Notes: generated by a model not told the origin, from the sequence alone. A DNA stretch of 64,000 bases from Symsagittifera roscoffensis (GCF_963678635.1 NC_087066.1:46847129-46911128); one strand, 5' to 3'. Positions 23,668 to 38,600 are shown, counted from the stretch's first letter. Numbers and translations: made by a program.

Positions 23668-26600
23668 GTGAGAATTTGGAATTTCAGGGTTTGATGTTCA
23701 GGGGGCAGATTTCCAATTTTCTCGAGGGGGGAAGGTTTTGGAAAAAATGTTGAAACATTTTTTATGCCAACAAAAGCGATTTTTCGAGGTCTCCAAGTAT
23801 AATGCCAATTAAAATCTTATTAGATAAATGTTTATGTTTTACAACTTGATATAATTCATAGTAAACAAAGTTTGAATCTTCGATTAGTTTGAGTCATTAT
23901 AGCAAAAGATCCACATTCAAAACTTTTTGAGATTTGGTTCTGGATTCCGATTCACAATTGAAAGGGTTTGAACGTTATACAAAATTTTAAAGTCTTCGAA
24001 ATTTCTTCTAAAGGCTTGTACTCGCACAAAAAACACCCTACGCATGCCATAGTTGGAACAAAATTTTTGTAGCGCTGAGAAAAAATGGTTCGAACTTTTT
24101 TTGGAACAAATTGTGTCAAAAATTATAATTAAGCCTTTTCAGTCGTGATTCGAACATCATATACTTACAATGCTAAGAACAAAATTTTGTAGTGCTGAGA
24201 AAAATCGGTACAAAAATTTTATTTTTAGTCTAATTTCAAACAAATAAAGAGAGCCAGCATAGGCTTACAATCGGAAGATAATTTTTTTAAGCCGCGAAAA
24301 CTCATTTTTACTCCAACAAAATACTGAGCGTTTTCTTGTGTGGGAATAAAAAGTTTGAAAAATATTTTTTAAAACTTTCAATTTTTTGTTGTTTTTCCTT
24401 TAATTTGTCCTAGTAAACGCTGTCAATTATGCCTAATGTACTACGAGTATCGATAATTCCGAAGTGTTAGGCTTTCGTTCAGATCCTGTTATCACACTGC
24501 GGACAGAAAACGACAGAATTTGAAAAAATGAAACAGTTTTTTTTTCATGTTTTTCATTGTTGTGGCATAAGTTTGCTGTGCTGCTTTCACAGCAACCGGC
24601 TATTCCTGTTTTCATTCATTTTTTCTACTTTTTCCACATATGGGAAATAATCATATGCATTCAACGAAATTCAACGAAATTATTCAACGAAATTATCAAA
24701 CTTCCAAAAAATTTTCTGTGTTAAGAAAAACCATTTCGAAGCTTTATTGTTTTTTTTCTAATTTTGAGCAAGTAAAGCGAGCGAGTAGGTGTTAAAAAGA
24801 AAAAAATAACCTTTAATTTTATCCGATAAAAAATTGAATTCAAGAAGACTTGTTTTCGTGTTTTTTTTTTAATTTTGTTTTGTTCATTTTTTGACGACAA
24901 GCGTAGTCAATTTTGCTTTATTCATGACAAAATTTTTGGCCTTGTTCCTCTCATCACGCTACGCACAATAGAACCACCCAAATTTGCAAAAAAAAAGTGT
25001 TTTTTTTTCTATCTGGTTAGAACATTACGTGTTATTTGCTCAGCAACAGGCTAGTTTTGTTTATTCAATGTATTTGGCGATTTCTAATCATCACACTATT
25101 TTTAGCTGCGAACAATAGAAAAAGATGAATTGGATTGCAAACATGATAAGACCTCTAAATTTCATCATGGGGAAACCCTTAAAATTTCTTGATCAATTTC
25201 TTAATCAGTTCATTATTCATTTTTTTTTCTGGGCCAGGAACTATTCTACAATTTATTCCTGTTGTGATGTTTTGCTAAGTAGGAATCAGTTTGCAGAGGA
25301 GTGATTTGTGGAATGTGTTGCGGCGACCGTTCGGACCACTCATTGGGTTCTTTTGTCAGTTCCTCCTCTTGCCCCTCGTCACTCTTGGAATCTGTCGTGC
25401 AATAGGTAAAAACCGTAGCCACATCTGAAAACATTTGAGGATAGCGTTGGTGAAGTGGCGAAGATCTGCGCCTGTCACACGATAGGTCGGTGATTCGAAG
25501 CCCACCAGGATTCGCGCTTGTTACTTGAGATTGAGGCAACCCAGTAACTTAACAAAAAAAATTGCGTGCAATCCTTAAGTAGGGGAAATAACAGCTGTTC
25601 TCTGTAGATCTGAAGAGCTCATAGTTCGGACCACTTGGATAAATAGTCTGAAATTCACTTGTGTTATCCCCTCCTAAATCGAAAAACAAAATGCTCAAAA
25701 ACTTAATTAAATGAAATAGGTTTGAAACACTTTTTGTTCCGACTTTCGATACGAAAGTAACGGAATATTTGTGCTCGGGGTGGGTTTTTTTTCTTCAGAC
25801 AAATTTCGACTTTTTAACTAGCCATTTTAACGGATTTTTTTTTATCATTCGAAAGGTATTGTTGTCATGAGCTCAAATTTGAAAAGATATTTCACCTGTG
25901 ATCATTTTTTGTAAAGTTATGGGGGTTTAAAGATTGCCATTTTGGCCAATTTGGGACTATTAACGCGCGATATATTTCGCGCTAATAACGCGTAAGCGGA
26001 GAGTTAATCCGTCTTAGAAATCGTTCCAAATGGGTTGAAAGAAGCGTATTTGCCATAATTGATTTGTTACAAGGATCGAAATCTATATTTTTGTACTTTA
26101 TATGGCGTGTGTGGGGATGACTTTCATTAAAAATTTCAAATTTTAGAGAAAAAAAAGATTTTCATTTTTTTTACATTTATTTTTTTGATGATATTACTGC
26201 TCCATAAACCTTTAAAGGAAGTCGAAACATTCGGGGCTTCGCCCTGATACGAGCAGTCTTGTTGTTCCGACTTTCGATAGGAAAGTAACGGAATATTTGT
26301 GCTCGGGGTGGGTTTTTTTTCTTCAGACAAATTTCGATTTTTTAACTAGCCATTTTTGACAGAATTTTTTAATACCATTCGAAAGGTAATGTTATCTTGA
26401 GCTTAAATTTGAAACGATATTTCACCTGTGATCTTTTTTTGTAAAGTTATGAGGGTTTAAAGATTGCCATTTTCGCCAATTTGGGACAATTAACGCGCGA
26501 TATATTTCGCGCTATTAACGCGTAAGCGGAGAGTTAATCCGTCTTAGAAATCGTTCCAAATTGGTTGAAAGAAGCGTATTTGCCATAATTGATTTGTTAC

Positions 26601-29600
26601 AAGGAGCGAAATCTATATTTTTGTACTTTATATGGCGTGTGTGGGGATGACTTTCATTAAAAATTTCAAATTTTAGAAAAAAAATTATTTTCATTTTGTT
26701 TTTTTTTACATTTATTTTTGTTGATGATATTACTGCTCCATAAACCTTTAAAGGAAGTCGAAACATTCAGGGCTTCGCCCTGATACGAGCAGTCTTGTTG
26801 TTCCGACTTTCGATAGGAAAGTAACGGAATATTTGTGCTCGGGGCTGGTTTTTTTTTCTTCAGACAAATTTCGACTTTCTAACTAGCCATTTTTGACAGA
26901 ATTTTTATATCATTCGAAAGGTATGTTGTCTTGAGCTTAAATTTGAAACGATATTTTACCTGTGATCTTTTTTCGTAAAGTTATGAGGGTCTAAAAATTG
27001 CCATTTTCGCCAATTTGGGACAATTAACGCGCGATATATTTCGCGCTATTAACGCGTAAGCGGAGAGTTAATCCGTCTTAGAAATCGTTCCAAATTGGTT
27101 GAAAGAAGCTTATTTGCCAAAATTGATTTGTTACAAGGAGCGAAATTTATCCCTTTGTACTTAATATGGCGTGTGGGGGGATGATTTACATTTGAAAATT
27201 CAAATTTTAGAAAAAAAATTTCATTTTGTTTTATTTCATTTAATTTTTTAAATGTTATTACTGCTCCATAAACATTAAAAAGCGGTCGGAACATTCAGGG
27301 CTTCGCCCTGATACGAGCAGTCTTGTTCAATTTAATGTTTTCATGGCTGGCCAAATATGTTGAGATACGATGGTATTTTGGGGTTGAGAAAAAAATTGTT
27401 TTTAACTTTGCAAATTGAACGGTATGCGATTGGCACTCCCGATTAGCTTGTTCGTATTCGGGGGAAGCCCAAAATCTTTCGACCAACTCTTAGGGTCTAT
27501 GGAGCACTACTTACTGAAAAAAAAGAATGAATTTATAAAAAGTAACGGAACAAAATTTTTGAATGATTTTGTAAAAATCATCCCGACGCCATATTCAGCA
27601 CAACGATATAGATTTAACTCCCAGTAACGTAGCATTTATGACAAATAGCTTGCTTAAAACCCAAATATCCTAACGAAAAATGACCTCAAGTATTTTTCTT
27701 TGAGCTCAGAACAACGATACATTTGGGGGGATATCGAAAAAATCCTTCAAAAATGCTAGCTAAAAATCGAACTTTGTCTGGAGAAAAAAACCACCCGAGC
27801 AGGTTTCAGTCAAACCAAAATTCATTTCGCAAAATTTCTGCCACTTGACCTCCCAGGCCTCACAAATAATTAAATATTGCCTCGCTATTGCGTTACCAGT
27901 TTTTCCTCGTCTTGTCAATGCAAAATCCAGCATTTTTCTTGTTTCATTGTTTTAGTAAACTCGTTGACTTTTTTACCGATTGAAGACTTTATTTAAAAAG
28001 CATGCTTGTAAAATGGAGCAGTACATATTGTAAAATTAAAAAAATACAAAATTGCGACTCAGATAAAAAAAAACTGATATGGTTATCAAGACAAGCTTGT
28101 TCATTAGGACAATCGTCAAAATCAGTAGCGGATTTGTGGGACGTGGGGTTCTGAGGGGAGACAAATTCTTAGGGCGCCTTGGGCGCCATATACACTAATT
28201 TTGATGAGGAAGCGTGCACCTTTAAAAAGCTATTTTTTTTGTGAAAATTGTCCTGTTTTCAAAAAAAAGTTGCCTGAGGCGCGGAAAACTTAGTTGCCTG
28301 AGGCGCGGAAAAAAACTGCCTGAGGCGCGGTCAAATTATTTTTTTGAAAATCCAATCACCTCCCCCCCTCCCGGCCTCGTGAAAGTCCTGGATGCGCCCC
28401 TGATCAAAGGATGCGCCCCGGCCATGTACCTATTTCTCCTGGATGCGCCCCGGCCATGTACCTATTTCTACCACTTGTTTGTGACAAAAAATTGATTCTG
28501 ACGTTTATTGAGATTGTGAATAATCGAATAAAAGCAGTCTAAGAACAAACGATATCTGTCAAAATTTTTGGTAATTTTAACTACAAAACGAGGCTCTTCT
28601 AAGCACTTACATAAATTATTTATCTAAAAAACTTCGCCGAATATATGGCGTGTGTGGGGATGACTTTCATTAAAAATTTCAAATTTTAGAGAAAAAAAAG
28701 ATTTTCATTTTTTTTTACATTTATTTTTTTGATGATATTACTGCTCCATAAACCTTTAAAGGAAGTCGAAACATTCAGGGCTTCGCCCTGATACGAGCAG
28801 TCTTGTTGTTCCGACTTTCGATAGGAAAGTAACGGAATATTTGTGCTCGCGGTGGTTTTTTTTTTCTTCAGACAAATTTCGACTTTTTAACTAGCCATTT
28901 TTGACAGACTTTTTTAATATCATTCGAAAGGTAATGTTGTCTTGAGCTTAAATTTGAAACGATATTTCACCTGTGATCTTTTTTCGTAAAGTTATGAGGG
29001 TTTAAAGATTACCATTTTCGCCAATTTGGGACAATTAACGCGCGATATATTTCGCGCTATTAACGCGTAAGCGGAGAGTTAATCCGTCTTAGAAATCGTT
29101 CCAAATTGGCTGAAAGAAGCGTATTTGCCATAATTGATTTGTTACAAGGAGCGAAATCTATATTTTTGTACTTTATATGGCGTGTGTGGGGATGACTTTC
29201 ATTAAAAATTTCAAATTTTAGAAAAAAAATTATTTTCAATTTGTTTTTTTTTTTACATTTATTTTTTTGATGATATTACTGCTCCATAAACCTTTGAAGG
29301 AAGTCGAAACATTCAGGGCTTCGCCCTGATACGAGCAGTCTTGTTGTTCCGACTTTCGATAGGAAAGTAACGGAATATTTGTGCTCGGGGTGGGTTTTTT
29401 TTTCTTCAGACAAATTTCGACTTTCTAACTAGCCAGTTTTGACAGAATTTTTATATCATTCGAAAGGTATTGTTGTCTTGAGCTTAAATTTGAAACGATA
29501 TTTTACCTGTGATCTTTTTTCGTAAAGTTATGAGGGTTTAAAAATTGCCATTTTCGCCAATTTGGGACAATTAACGCGCGATATATTTCGCGCTATTAAC

Positions 29601-32600
29601 GCGTAAGCGGAGAGTTAATCCGTCTTAGAAATCGTTCCAAATTGGTTGAAAGAAGCTTATTTGCCAAAATTGATTTGTTACAAGGAGCGAAATTTATCCC
29701 TTTGTACTTAATATGGCGTGTGGGGGGATGATTTACATTTGAAAATTCAAATTTTAGAAAAAAAATTTCATTTTGTTTTATTTCATTTAATTTTTTAAAT
29801 GTTATTACTGCTCCATAAACATTAAAAAGCGGTCGGAACATTCAGGGCTTCGCCCTGATACGAGCAGTTTTGTTCAATTTAATGTTTTCATGGCTGGCCA
29901 AATATGTTGAGATACGACTTTAAAAGAGTTGTAATTATAACATATGGCATAAAACTTCCAGGAAACTTATACAAACATCCCTTGCTAGGAAACTTTTGAG
30001 AATTTTCTAAAAGTTGATTTGCCCGAACCAATTTAAACGGCGCATCATTACTGAGCATGTTGTTTTTTTTTAAAATTAATGTTCAGACTTTCGAAGAAAG
30101 TGGCGAAACATAACTTGCTCTTTTTGATTTTTTTGGGAGTATTTAGGGGGTTGGGCGCTCCGCACTCAGAGATTTGACCGTCTGACCTTCTAAGAGGTCG
30201 CCACCTTGCTACTATTTTAAATCCACTTTTAGTTGATCAACCCTAAATTTATTAAAGGCGCCAATGCATTTTAATTTTGAGATTGACGGAACGCGCTCCA
30301 AGAAACCGCAATTTTTTAATCGAAACCCTCCAAAAATGCTTTAAGACTTCCATTGCGGCCTAATATATTTTTTTAAAAACTAGCTGCGGCTCAGAAAACG
30401 TTCGTAAATTAGGTAATAATAGTGTTTTGAAAAAGTTAAGGATCCTCCGTCTTTTCAGTCCATTCAAAACGTTCTGTGAGCGTTAATTACAGTTCTGATA
30501 TACAACGACTGAGTATGTTTATTTGTTAGATCCGTAATATGGTGGCGGTGTTTTTGAACCAATCAGGGATTCTTCAAGGGCTTTTATTTATAAAAAAACT
30601 TTAAAAGAGTTCTAGCGAAGAAGAACCGAAGGTTCCTGATAGTAACCCAGTCAAAAGTTACGTCATTTGTATTCTAACAAAATACAGACAAAATACCCAC
30701 AAGCGAAAGTACCAACATGCGAGCCTGCAGTTCTTCACAAAATACCACTGTTGTCCCCTGGTTAAGAACTGAGTTCAATTTTTTTGAATAGTTTTCTGGT
30801 CTTGCTTCGCTCTCAACAACCAGCACGGATCATGGTGGGCCTCGAACATCGGAGCTTTCGATTGAGAGACGGAAATGTAACCACTCTACCACCGCTACCT
30901 TACACTGTCATTGTTCTAGGTCTGTCGCAAAATGTGCTGATGTCTGCCCTGATCAACAGCTGCTGTCCAGGAGGGGTGATGTCCAACTTCCTCACCCACC
31001 TCACCCGGGGGGACGTGGCCCTCAGCGTGACCATGTCCTTCCTGTCCACCGTGTGCGCCTTCTTCACCATGCCACTCTCCCTCTGGGCCTTCTCTGGATT
31101 CTTCGTAGATGGAGCATCTGTGGACCCTCCTTACGTCCAGATAGCAGGCTCACTCGGTAAGGCCAAAAATAATTGAAGTCTGTAGAAAGTAGGTATTCAT
31201 CATTTTTAAATCTGTAGTAGAATAGTTTTAAAATGAAAATTAAGGAAAATGCTTTTTCAGCAGGGGTGGATCTAAGATTTTCTCGAGGGAGGATTTTTTG
31301 AAAATTTGAATTTTTTTTTCAATTTTTAGGGTTTATCAAATTGATTTTCTTAGCCTTCCCAAATCACTGTAAATATCTCACGTTGACCAAATTTGACGTA
31401 CCCCCTAAATCCACCCCTGTCATTCAATGAGTTTTTCTTATAACAAGCCAGGTTTAAATTGCAGACCCGAAAATTTGCGAGCCAGTTTAGAGCCAGTAAA
31501 ATTTTGAAAGCTATGAAAAATAAGCAACCAAAGTTAAGGTCTTTTCTCCTTCAACAAAAATACCGTTTTTTAAAATGCATCAGTGATCTTTCTCCTTAGA
31601 GTATATAGTCTTTTTACTCATTATTCAACCAGTAAGGCCTCCAAATTTGCTTAAAAAAATCTAAATTCATTTCTAAGAGTTTAATTTCAACTCTGATTTC
31701 TTTTATCTCAAACTAAATGTCAAAGTCCACGTTCGAAATAGTTTTTAATCATATGTATTCTAACTGCGTTAAGTTAAAATTAATTGATGACTGCACTTTC
31801 GATAGGGGAAAACTCCGGGACGTTTTCATGCCAATTTCTCGGAATTCTTTTGTCTTAAATTTTTTCGTCTGCGTCTTAAGTTTGCGATAAGAAATTTTGT
31901 CTGTTCAATTGCAGCAAATAATTTCAGCTTATGAACAACTTGATGGGGGGAATCGGCGACCAAATTCTTGAATTTAACTTATCAAAATGCTTCAAATCCC
32001 CGGTGAGGTTGTATAAGGTATCATTAAATGTTCGATTTTTAAGCCGTTTACTATCCCGTTAAAAATTAATCAACATTTGAGACGCCAAACAGCAATGCCA
32101 TTTTAAGCAATATAAACTTTAAAATAAAACTTTTGTTTATTGTCTACGCGGTCAATAGTTATTGCTCAAAACTAACCGCAAAAACGACTTGCAAAAAAAA
32201 CAGCGCCAATAAAAAGAAGGAAAAACGGGAAAAGCATTTCTTGAAAAAAATTTGCCTTTTTTGGTAAAAATTTTTTAGCTTCAGCAGTTAGTGTAGTCTT
32301 GATAAGTTAGTTTATTGCTGAGCTTCGGCTGCATTATTGGCGCTTTTTATTATTATGGCTAATTCGACCTTTGCACACGCAATGAATGATTTATGTTATT
32401 TAAGATACTTTTAGAAAATAGAGCTCACTTTGCTGGGAACATTTTATAGCCCGACTTCTATTTTACCTGGCAATTTTTAAATACGTCTTTTGCATGAAAA
32501 AAAGTTTGGATTCCTGAAGACATCACTCAAATTAATTGAAGGTCACGTAAAGAAACAAACTGATTCTTAACTCTACATTTTTAATTCATTTTCTGCTTTT

Positions 32601-35600
32601 ATTCAGTAAAAACAAACTGATTCGTAATTCTAAATTTTTAATTCATTTTCTGCTTTTATTCAGTAAAAACAAACTGATTCGTAATTCTAAATTTTTAATT
32701 AATTTTCTGCTTCTATTGAGTAAAAAGCAGCTGCAGGGAAAAGTCACGTTGACCGCCAGAGCGAACAAGATAGACTGAAACAAGCAACAGATCAAAAACA
32801 GTTCGAAAAATAGCAGACAACAATTTCGTGGCTTCGATAACAAGTTTCATCAATGCTGATATTCAGGGTGTTTTAATTGAAATTGAAAAATGCAATGGAA
32901 ACAAACTGCAAAAGAAAAACATAAAAATCTTTTTGGTTTTCAAACTTTTGCCCCATTTTTGGGATCAACCGTACAATCTCTCCCCCTAAGTGACCTACCG
33001 TAAAATGCCCTCCCCAAGCTTGTATTATTTCTGCCAGATCTGTATAAAATATGCATTTCACACAAACGCGCAAATAAAATTGGTTTTTACATTGTTTACG
33101 CGAGATTGCGTTTTAATTGTATGCTGTTAATTATGCAAAATTGATGTTTTAATTCATATCTCTTTAGTAATAAGGTTAATTTTGAGGTTAATACTCAAAG
33201 TTATAGCTTATGGAAAATCCATATCCCCCAATATCAATTTTTTGGGAGGGGGGATTGTACGGTTGATCCCATTTTTGCCATTTTTCTCCAAAATAGTTCG
33301 ACGACCAATATTAACCTTTTGTGGATCCCCCGTAATGATCAATTGAGTTATCTACCCGCAAACAAAAAGATAAACGCTACAAAAGACAATCAAACACAAG
33401 CAGATTGTTGACGTGTTTATAGCACTCAATCAATTCACAAATTGAAGTTTTTTATATGAGTGTCGAGAACCTTGTATCTGAATACCTAAAATTTTTCTCC
33501 GCAGCTCCTTTATAATTTACGCAATATATTTTTTTTATTTAAGACAGAAAAAAGTCGGCTTCTGTGTGCATTTAAAGATTTGTGATCTTTCAAAGATTTT
33601 TCATTGTGATAACAATTTTAAGACAAAAAAGTCGGCTTTGTGCATTTAAAGATTTGTGTGCTTTTAAAGATTTTTCAAAGTGATCATGGTGTTCTACGTT
33701 TGTTGGAGAATTGGCTTAGTTTTTGTCCTTCAAATTATTTTCAAGTAATTATTAACATGTCGCAAGTGCCTATTCAGCTATCACACGAGGGCCTAGGAAA
33801 TTATACGACTAACATATTAGACGACCGTAAAAAATGGAATTTAGACGATAATTTTTTGTGATTTTAGACAATAAAAAAGGGGCCAACAAAAATTTTTTCA
33901 TTAGCAGGAAGATACACAAACAAAAAGAATATATGATCCCAGAACTGATCAAAAGTTTTATTGTAAGTTAATTATAAAACATTAAATCAAAAAAGTAACT
34001 ACATCTTTGAAATGCATAATTTATACAGTTGTGACGTTATTAACCTGATTTGCGGTTGGACGACCAGTATTTACTCAACCAAAAATTAATTTAAGTTTGT
34101 AAACAATTTTCACGCAATTTGCATAAAAGTTATTGTCTAAATTCCACTATTTTCTGATCGTCTAATTTGCTAGTTGTCTAATTTCTAATATTAAATGTTT
34201 AATTAAGTAGTACCCATGACTTTTGCGCAAATATCTAGTAGCAAAATGGTTTTCAATGATTAAAGTTTTTTTCAGCAATTTAAAACAATTTTTATCCGAC
34301 TTTCGAAGAAAGTAAGGAATATATATGCTCGAGGTGGTTTTTTTTATTCAGGCCAATTCTCAAAAAATTTTCCTTCGGGGGATCCATCCATAGATCTTCG
34401 TGGTCCCAGAAGAGGCGCGCTCATCACTAAACTATTGCACTGCTTCTACCTTTGACTAAAACACGAATAGTTAGAATATTTTCAATTATGATGAGGAGAC
34501 TATTTTCAAGAGTAAAAGATCAAAATATGTGCTCACTAGTTTTTTCGAGTGAAACGGTTCTGGGGTACTTGATCGTTGGTAAGCTCTGTAGTTTTTGTAT
34601 AACTTTCTTGGAAAATTTTCTCAGCTAAGATACGCTGGCTTACTTTTGCCAAACATCGCGCATTCAGAGTTTAACTCGAAGTTTTTCTTGTTCCAGCTTC
34701 TCTTATCATTCCACTTCTAATAGGGGTACTCTTGAAGTACTTCAAAGAGTCGTTTGCCCTCAAGTTTAAGAAGGTCGGCAAAGCCATCATCATCATCACT
34801 CTCCTGGCGACCACAGTCATTTTCGGGTTCCTCTATCCCAACATCTACTTCGTCGGCAAGAAGATCATCTTCTCTGGTCTATTAGTAGCACTAGCTGGAT
34901 TCTTCTTCGGTTACAGGTAAAAAAAATATTTTCAATACAATAAATCATTAATGGTTATGGCAACTGCATAGCTCTCAAAAAGCAATCACATAAGTTCCGA
35001 AAATTTTTATTTGGCTCAAAATTTGACCAATCAAAATTCAACTGGAATGTTTTCGGGACTTATGGGACTGATTGTTTTCTTTGCGTGCTATGAAAATTGA
35101 GACTTATGGGAATTCACTGAATTATGGCAAAAGTTTGGAACTGGGGCGTCAAAATTTTAGATGGTAGGGTGCTGAGTATCGATGTTATACTCCAAGTTGC
35201 TGTGATATATTCTATTCCACTGTTTAATGCCGTTGGTTATAGTCTGAATGAGTTCTAAATTTTAAATTTTCATGCAAATCTTTTTGAGCTTAAGGTTAAA
35301 AAAAGCTATGATTTCACGCGCAGTATCAGCCGAGTTTGTCGACTGCCCGAGAAGCAGTGTCGTGCAGTGTGTTTCGAGACTGGTTTTCAAAATGTGGCAA
35401 TCTCGTTCGCCGTCATTCAACTCGGATTCCCCGACAAGTCTGACGAGATGTTCGCATTCCCCCTGTGGTACGCAACAGGTCAGTACAACACATTTTGGAC
35501 CAAGGGAACAATCCCCCCTATAAATCAAATTAGGGGGGAGATTGTTCACTTGGTTAAAAGTAGTATTTTTCAGCCTATCAGATTAGAGCATAGCACATGC

Positions 35601-38600
35601 AGGCCTTGCGGGATGAATTTGCCATTTACTTTTAAGGGGGTGGACTTTTCACGAGGTTTATCAAGGGGGGAGATTGTTCACATGGACCCACATTCTTTAT
35701 ACAACCCGCTATAAACAATAAGGACTGGTTGCTGTGCAAGTGGTGCAGAAGGTTCCGACCAGAATTATCTAAAACAAAAAGTGCATACCAACGCGCTGAA
35801 TTTCAGATTGAAAAAATGTCTTGTCGAGTTTCATGGTCAGAATTTTGAAACCTGATTTCAGTAGTATCAATGACCTGATTTCAGTAGTATTTTGAAAAGC
35901 AACTATCATTTTTGTTGGTTTTCATTGGTTTGTGATTATGAAATTCTAGTCGATCGTATTTTTTTATATAGTAGATAAACAACAGCTATATATTGCAGCG
36001 AGAAAATTTGTGACACAAATCGAGACAATAACGAGTGTATCTGGCATAAAGCACATGTGAAAAACAGTGTAAAAGTTTTTCGCCAACTCATAGTTATTGT
36101 TCCGACTTTCGATACGAAAGTAATTGTTCCGACTTTTGCAACGAAAGTAACGGAATATTTCTGCTCGGGTGGGTTTTTTTCTTCCGACTAATTTCGACTT
36201 TTTAACTAGCCATTTTTCACGGAGTTTTTAAATATCATTCGAAAGGTGTTGTTGTCCTGAGCTCAAATTTGAAACCGTATTTTACCTGTGACCATTTTTC
36301 GTAAAGTTACGGAGGTTTAAAGATTGCCATTTTGGCCAATTTGGGACAATTAACGTGCGATATATTTCGCGCTTTTAACGCGTAAGCGGAGAGTTAATCC
36401 GTCTAATAAATCATTCCAAATTGGTTGAAAGAAGCTTATTTGCCATAATTGATTTGTTACAGGAGCAAAAACTATCCTTTTGTACTCTATATGGCGTGTG
36501 GGGGGATGATTTTCATAAAAAATTTCAAATTTTAGAGAAAAAAATGTAATTTTATTTTATTACATTAAATTTTTTAATGTTATTACTGCTCCATAAAACC
36601 TTAAAAGGCAGTCGAAACATTCAGGGCTTCGCCCTGATACGAGCAGTCTTGTTACTTTCCATTTCGTTTCGTTCAAATGATCAAATAAAGCACTGAAAGT
36701 TATTGCATTCTAGCGTTTTATTTGTCAAATACAGCACCACGGAAACATATTGAACACATGTATATATATTGTAAAATTGGTTGGTCTTGGTTGATTTCAT
36801 GATCGCTTCGTAGGATTGAAAATTATGGTTTCAACTCGTTTCAGGAGTTGGGGTCTATTCGACTATATTTGTGTTTGCATTCCACGTGCATAAGAGAGTG
36901 ACTGGACGGAGAGAGGGGAGGGACGATGACCATGAGGCCAGAGGTCGCCACAAGAAAGTCAACTCCCAGACAGTCCAACTGGTCAACCCAACTGGCTCGG
37001 ACCCAGATGACCACGTGAATGAAGAAGAAGAGGTCAGAATAAATTTATTTTCAATTTCTCTGTTTTTTTGTTCTCGAGTAATCTCGAGAGGTGGGCAGGT
37101 GCTGTGGTCTAACTTCGTTTTTTTCGTGATTTCCAGTACCTCAAAAATACTCGTAGTTGATTGAGTTTGGTGTGATCTTCGAAACCCTTCAGACATAATT
37201 CGAATTCAAAAAAAGGATTTGAAATAATTTCGGTGAATGAGAACTTAAGCCTCCTCCCCTCTTGACCCGACTCTACTATTGTTTCCTTGTGAGAAGTGGA
37301 TGGTCACTTGTTTCGGTGAATGAGAACTTAAGCCTCCTCCCCTCTTGACCCGACTCTACTATTGTTTCCTTGTGAGAAGTGGATGGTCACTTGTTTCGGT
37401 GAATGAGAACTTAAGCCTCCTCCCCTCTTGACCCGACTCTACTATTGTTTCCTTGTGAGAAGTGGATGGTCACTTGTTTCGGTGAATGAGAACTTAAGCC
37501 TCCTCCCCTCTTGACCCGACTCTACTATTGTTTCCTTGTGAGAAGTGGATGGTCACTTGTTTCGGTGAATGAGAACTTAAGCCTCCTCCCCTCTTGACCC
37601 GACTCTACTATTGTTTCCTTGTGAGAAGTGGATGGTCACTTGTTTCGGTGAATGAGAACTTAAGCCTCCTCCCCTCTTGACCCGACTCTACTATTGTTTC
37701 CTTGTGAGAAGTGGATGGTCACTTGTTTCGGTGAATGAGAACTTAAGCCTCCTCCCCTCTTGACCCGACTCTACTATTGTTTCCTTGTGAGAAGTGGATG
37801 GTCACTTGTTTCGGTGAATGAGAACTTAAGCCTCCTCCCCTCTTGACCCGACTCTACTATTGTTTCCTTGTGAGAAGTGGATGGTCACTTGTTTCGGTGA
37901 ATGAGAACTTAAGCCTCCTCCCCTCTTGACCCGACTCTACTATTGTTTCCTTGTGAGAAGTGGATGGTCACTTGTTTCGGTGAATGAGAACTTAAGCCTC
38001 CTCCCCTCTTGACCCGACTCTACTATTGTTTCCTTGTGAGAAGTGGATGGTCACTTGTTTCGGTGAATGAGAACTTAAGCCTCCTCCCCTCTTGACCCGA
38101 CTCTACTTTTGTTTCCTTGTGAGAAGTGGATGGTCATTTGTTTCGGTGAATGAGAACTTAAGCCTCCTCCCCTCTTGACCCGACTCTACTATTGTTTCCT
38201 TGTGAGAAGTGGATGGTCACTTGTTTCGGTTAAATGATTTGTCTTTGTGTTGTTTTTCGAATTTAGTTGTTCTTTTTTAACGGTTGATGTTTTTTTTAGA
38301 AAAAATCTTATTTTGCAAAATTATTTTTCCAAAGAAGGGCAAATTGTTTTCTTCAATAACAAAGGTAGAAGCAGGGGCGGATCAAGGATTTTCTCGAGGG
38401 GAGGGCGGATTTTCAAAAAAATTTCGAAAATATTGTCGACCTTTTTTTTTTAGGTCGACCGAATTGATTTTTTAAGCTCTCCCTAAGCACGGTTTAGTCG
38501 CTGTTTTGGCCAAATTTTTTGCGCCGCAGTCAAAATTTTGAAAAAACAGTCCAAAAAAGGCGTTTTTAGGCACTTTTTGAAAAATTTTGACCAAAAAATT

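Noticed and set aside
26136-29841. Recurrent minus-strand frames of 60-83 codons with shared sequence
   Set aside because: They are the same positions in successive tandem repeat units; similarity comes from the repeat, not from a gene family.
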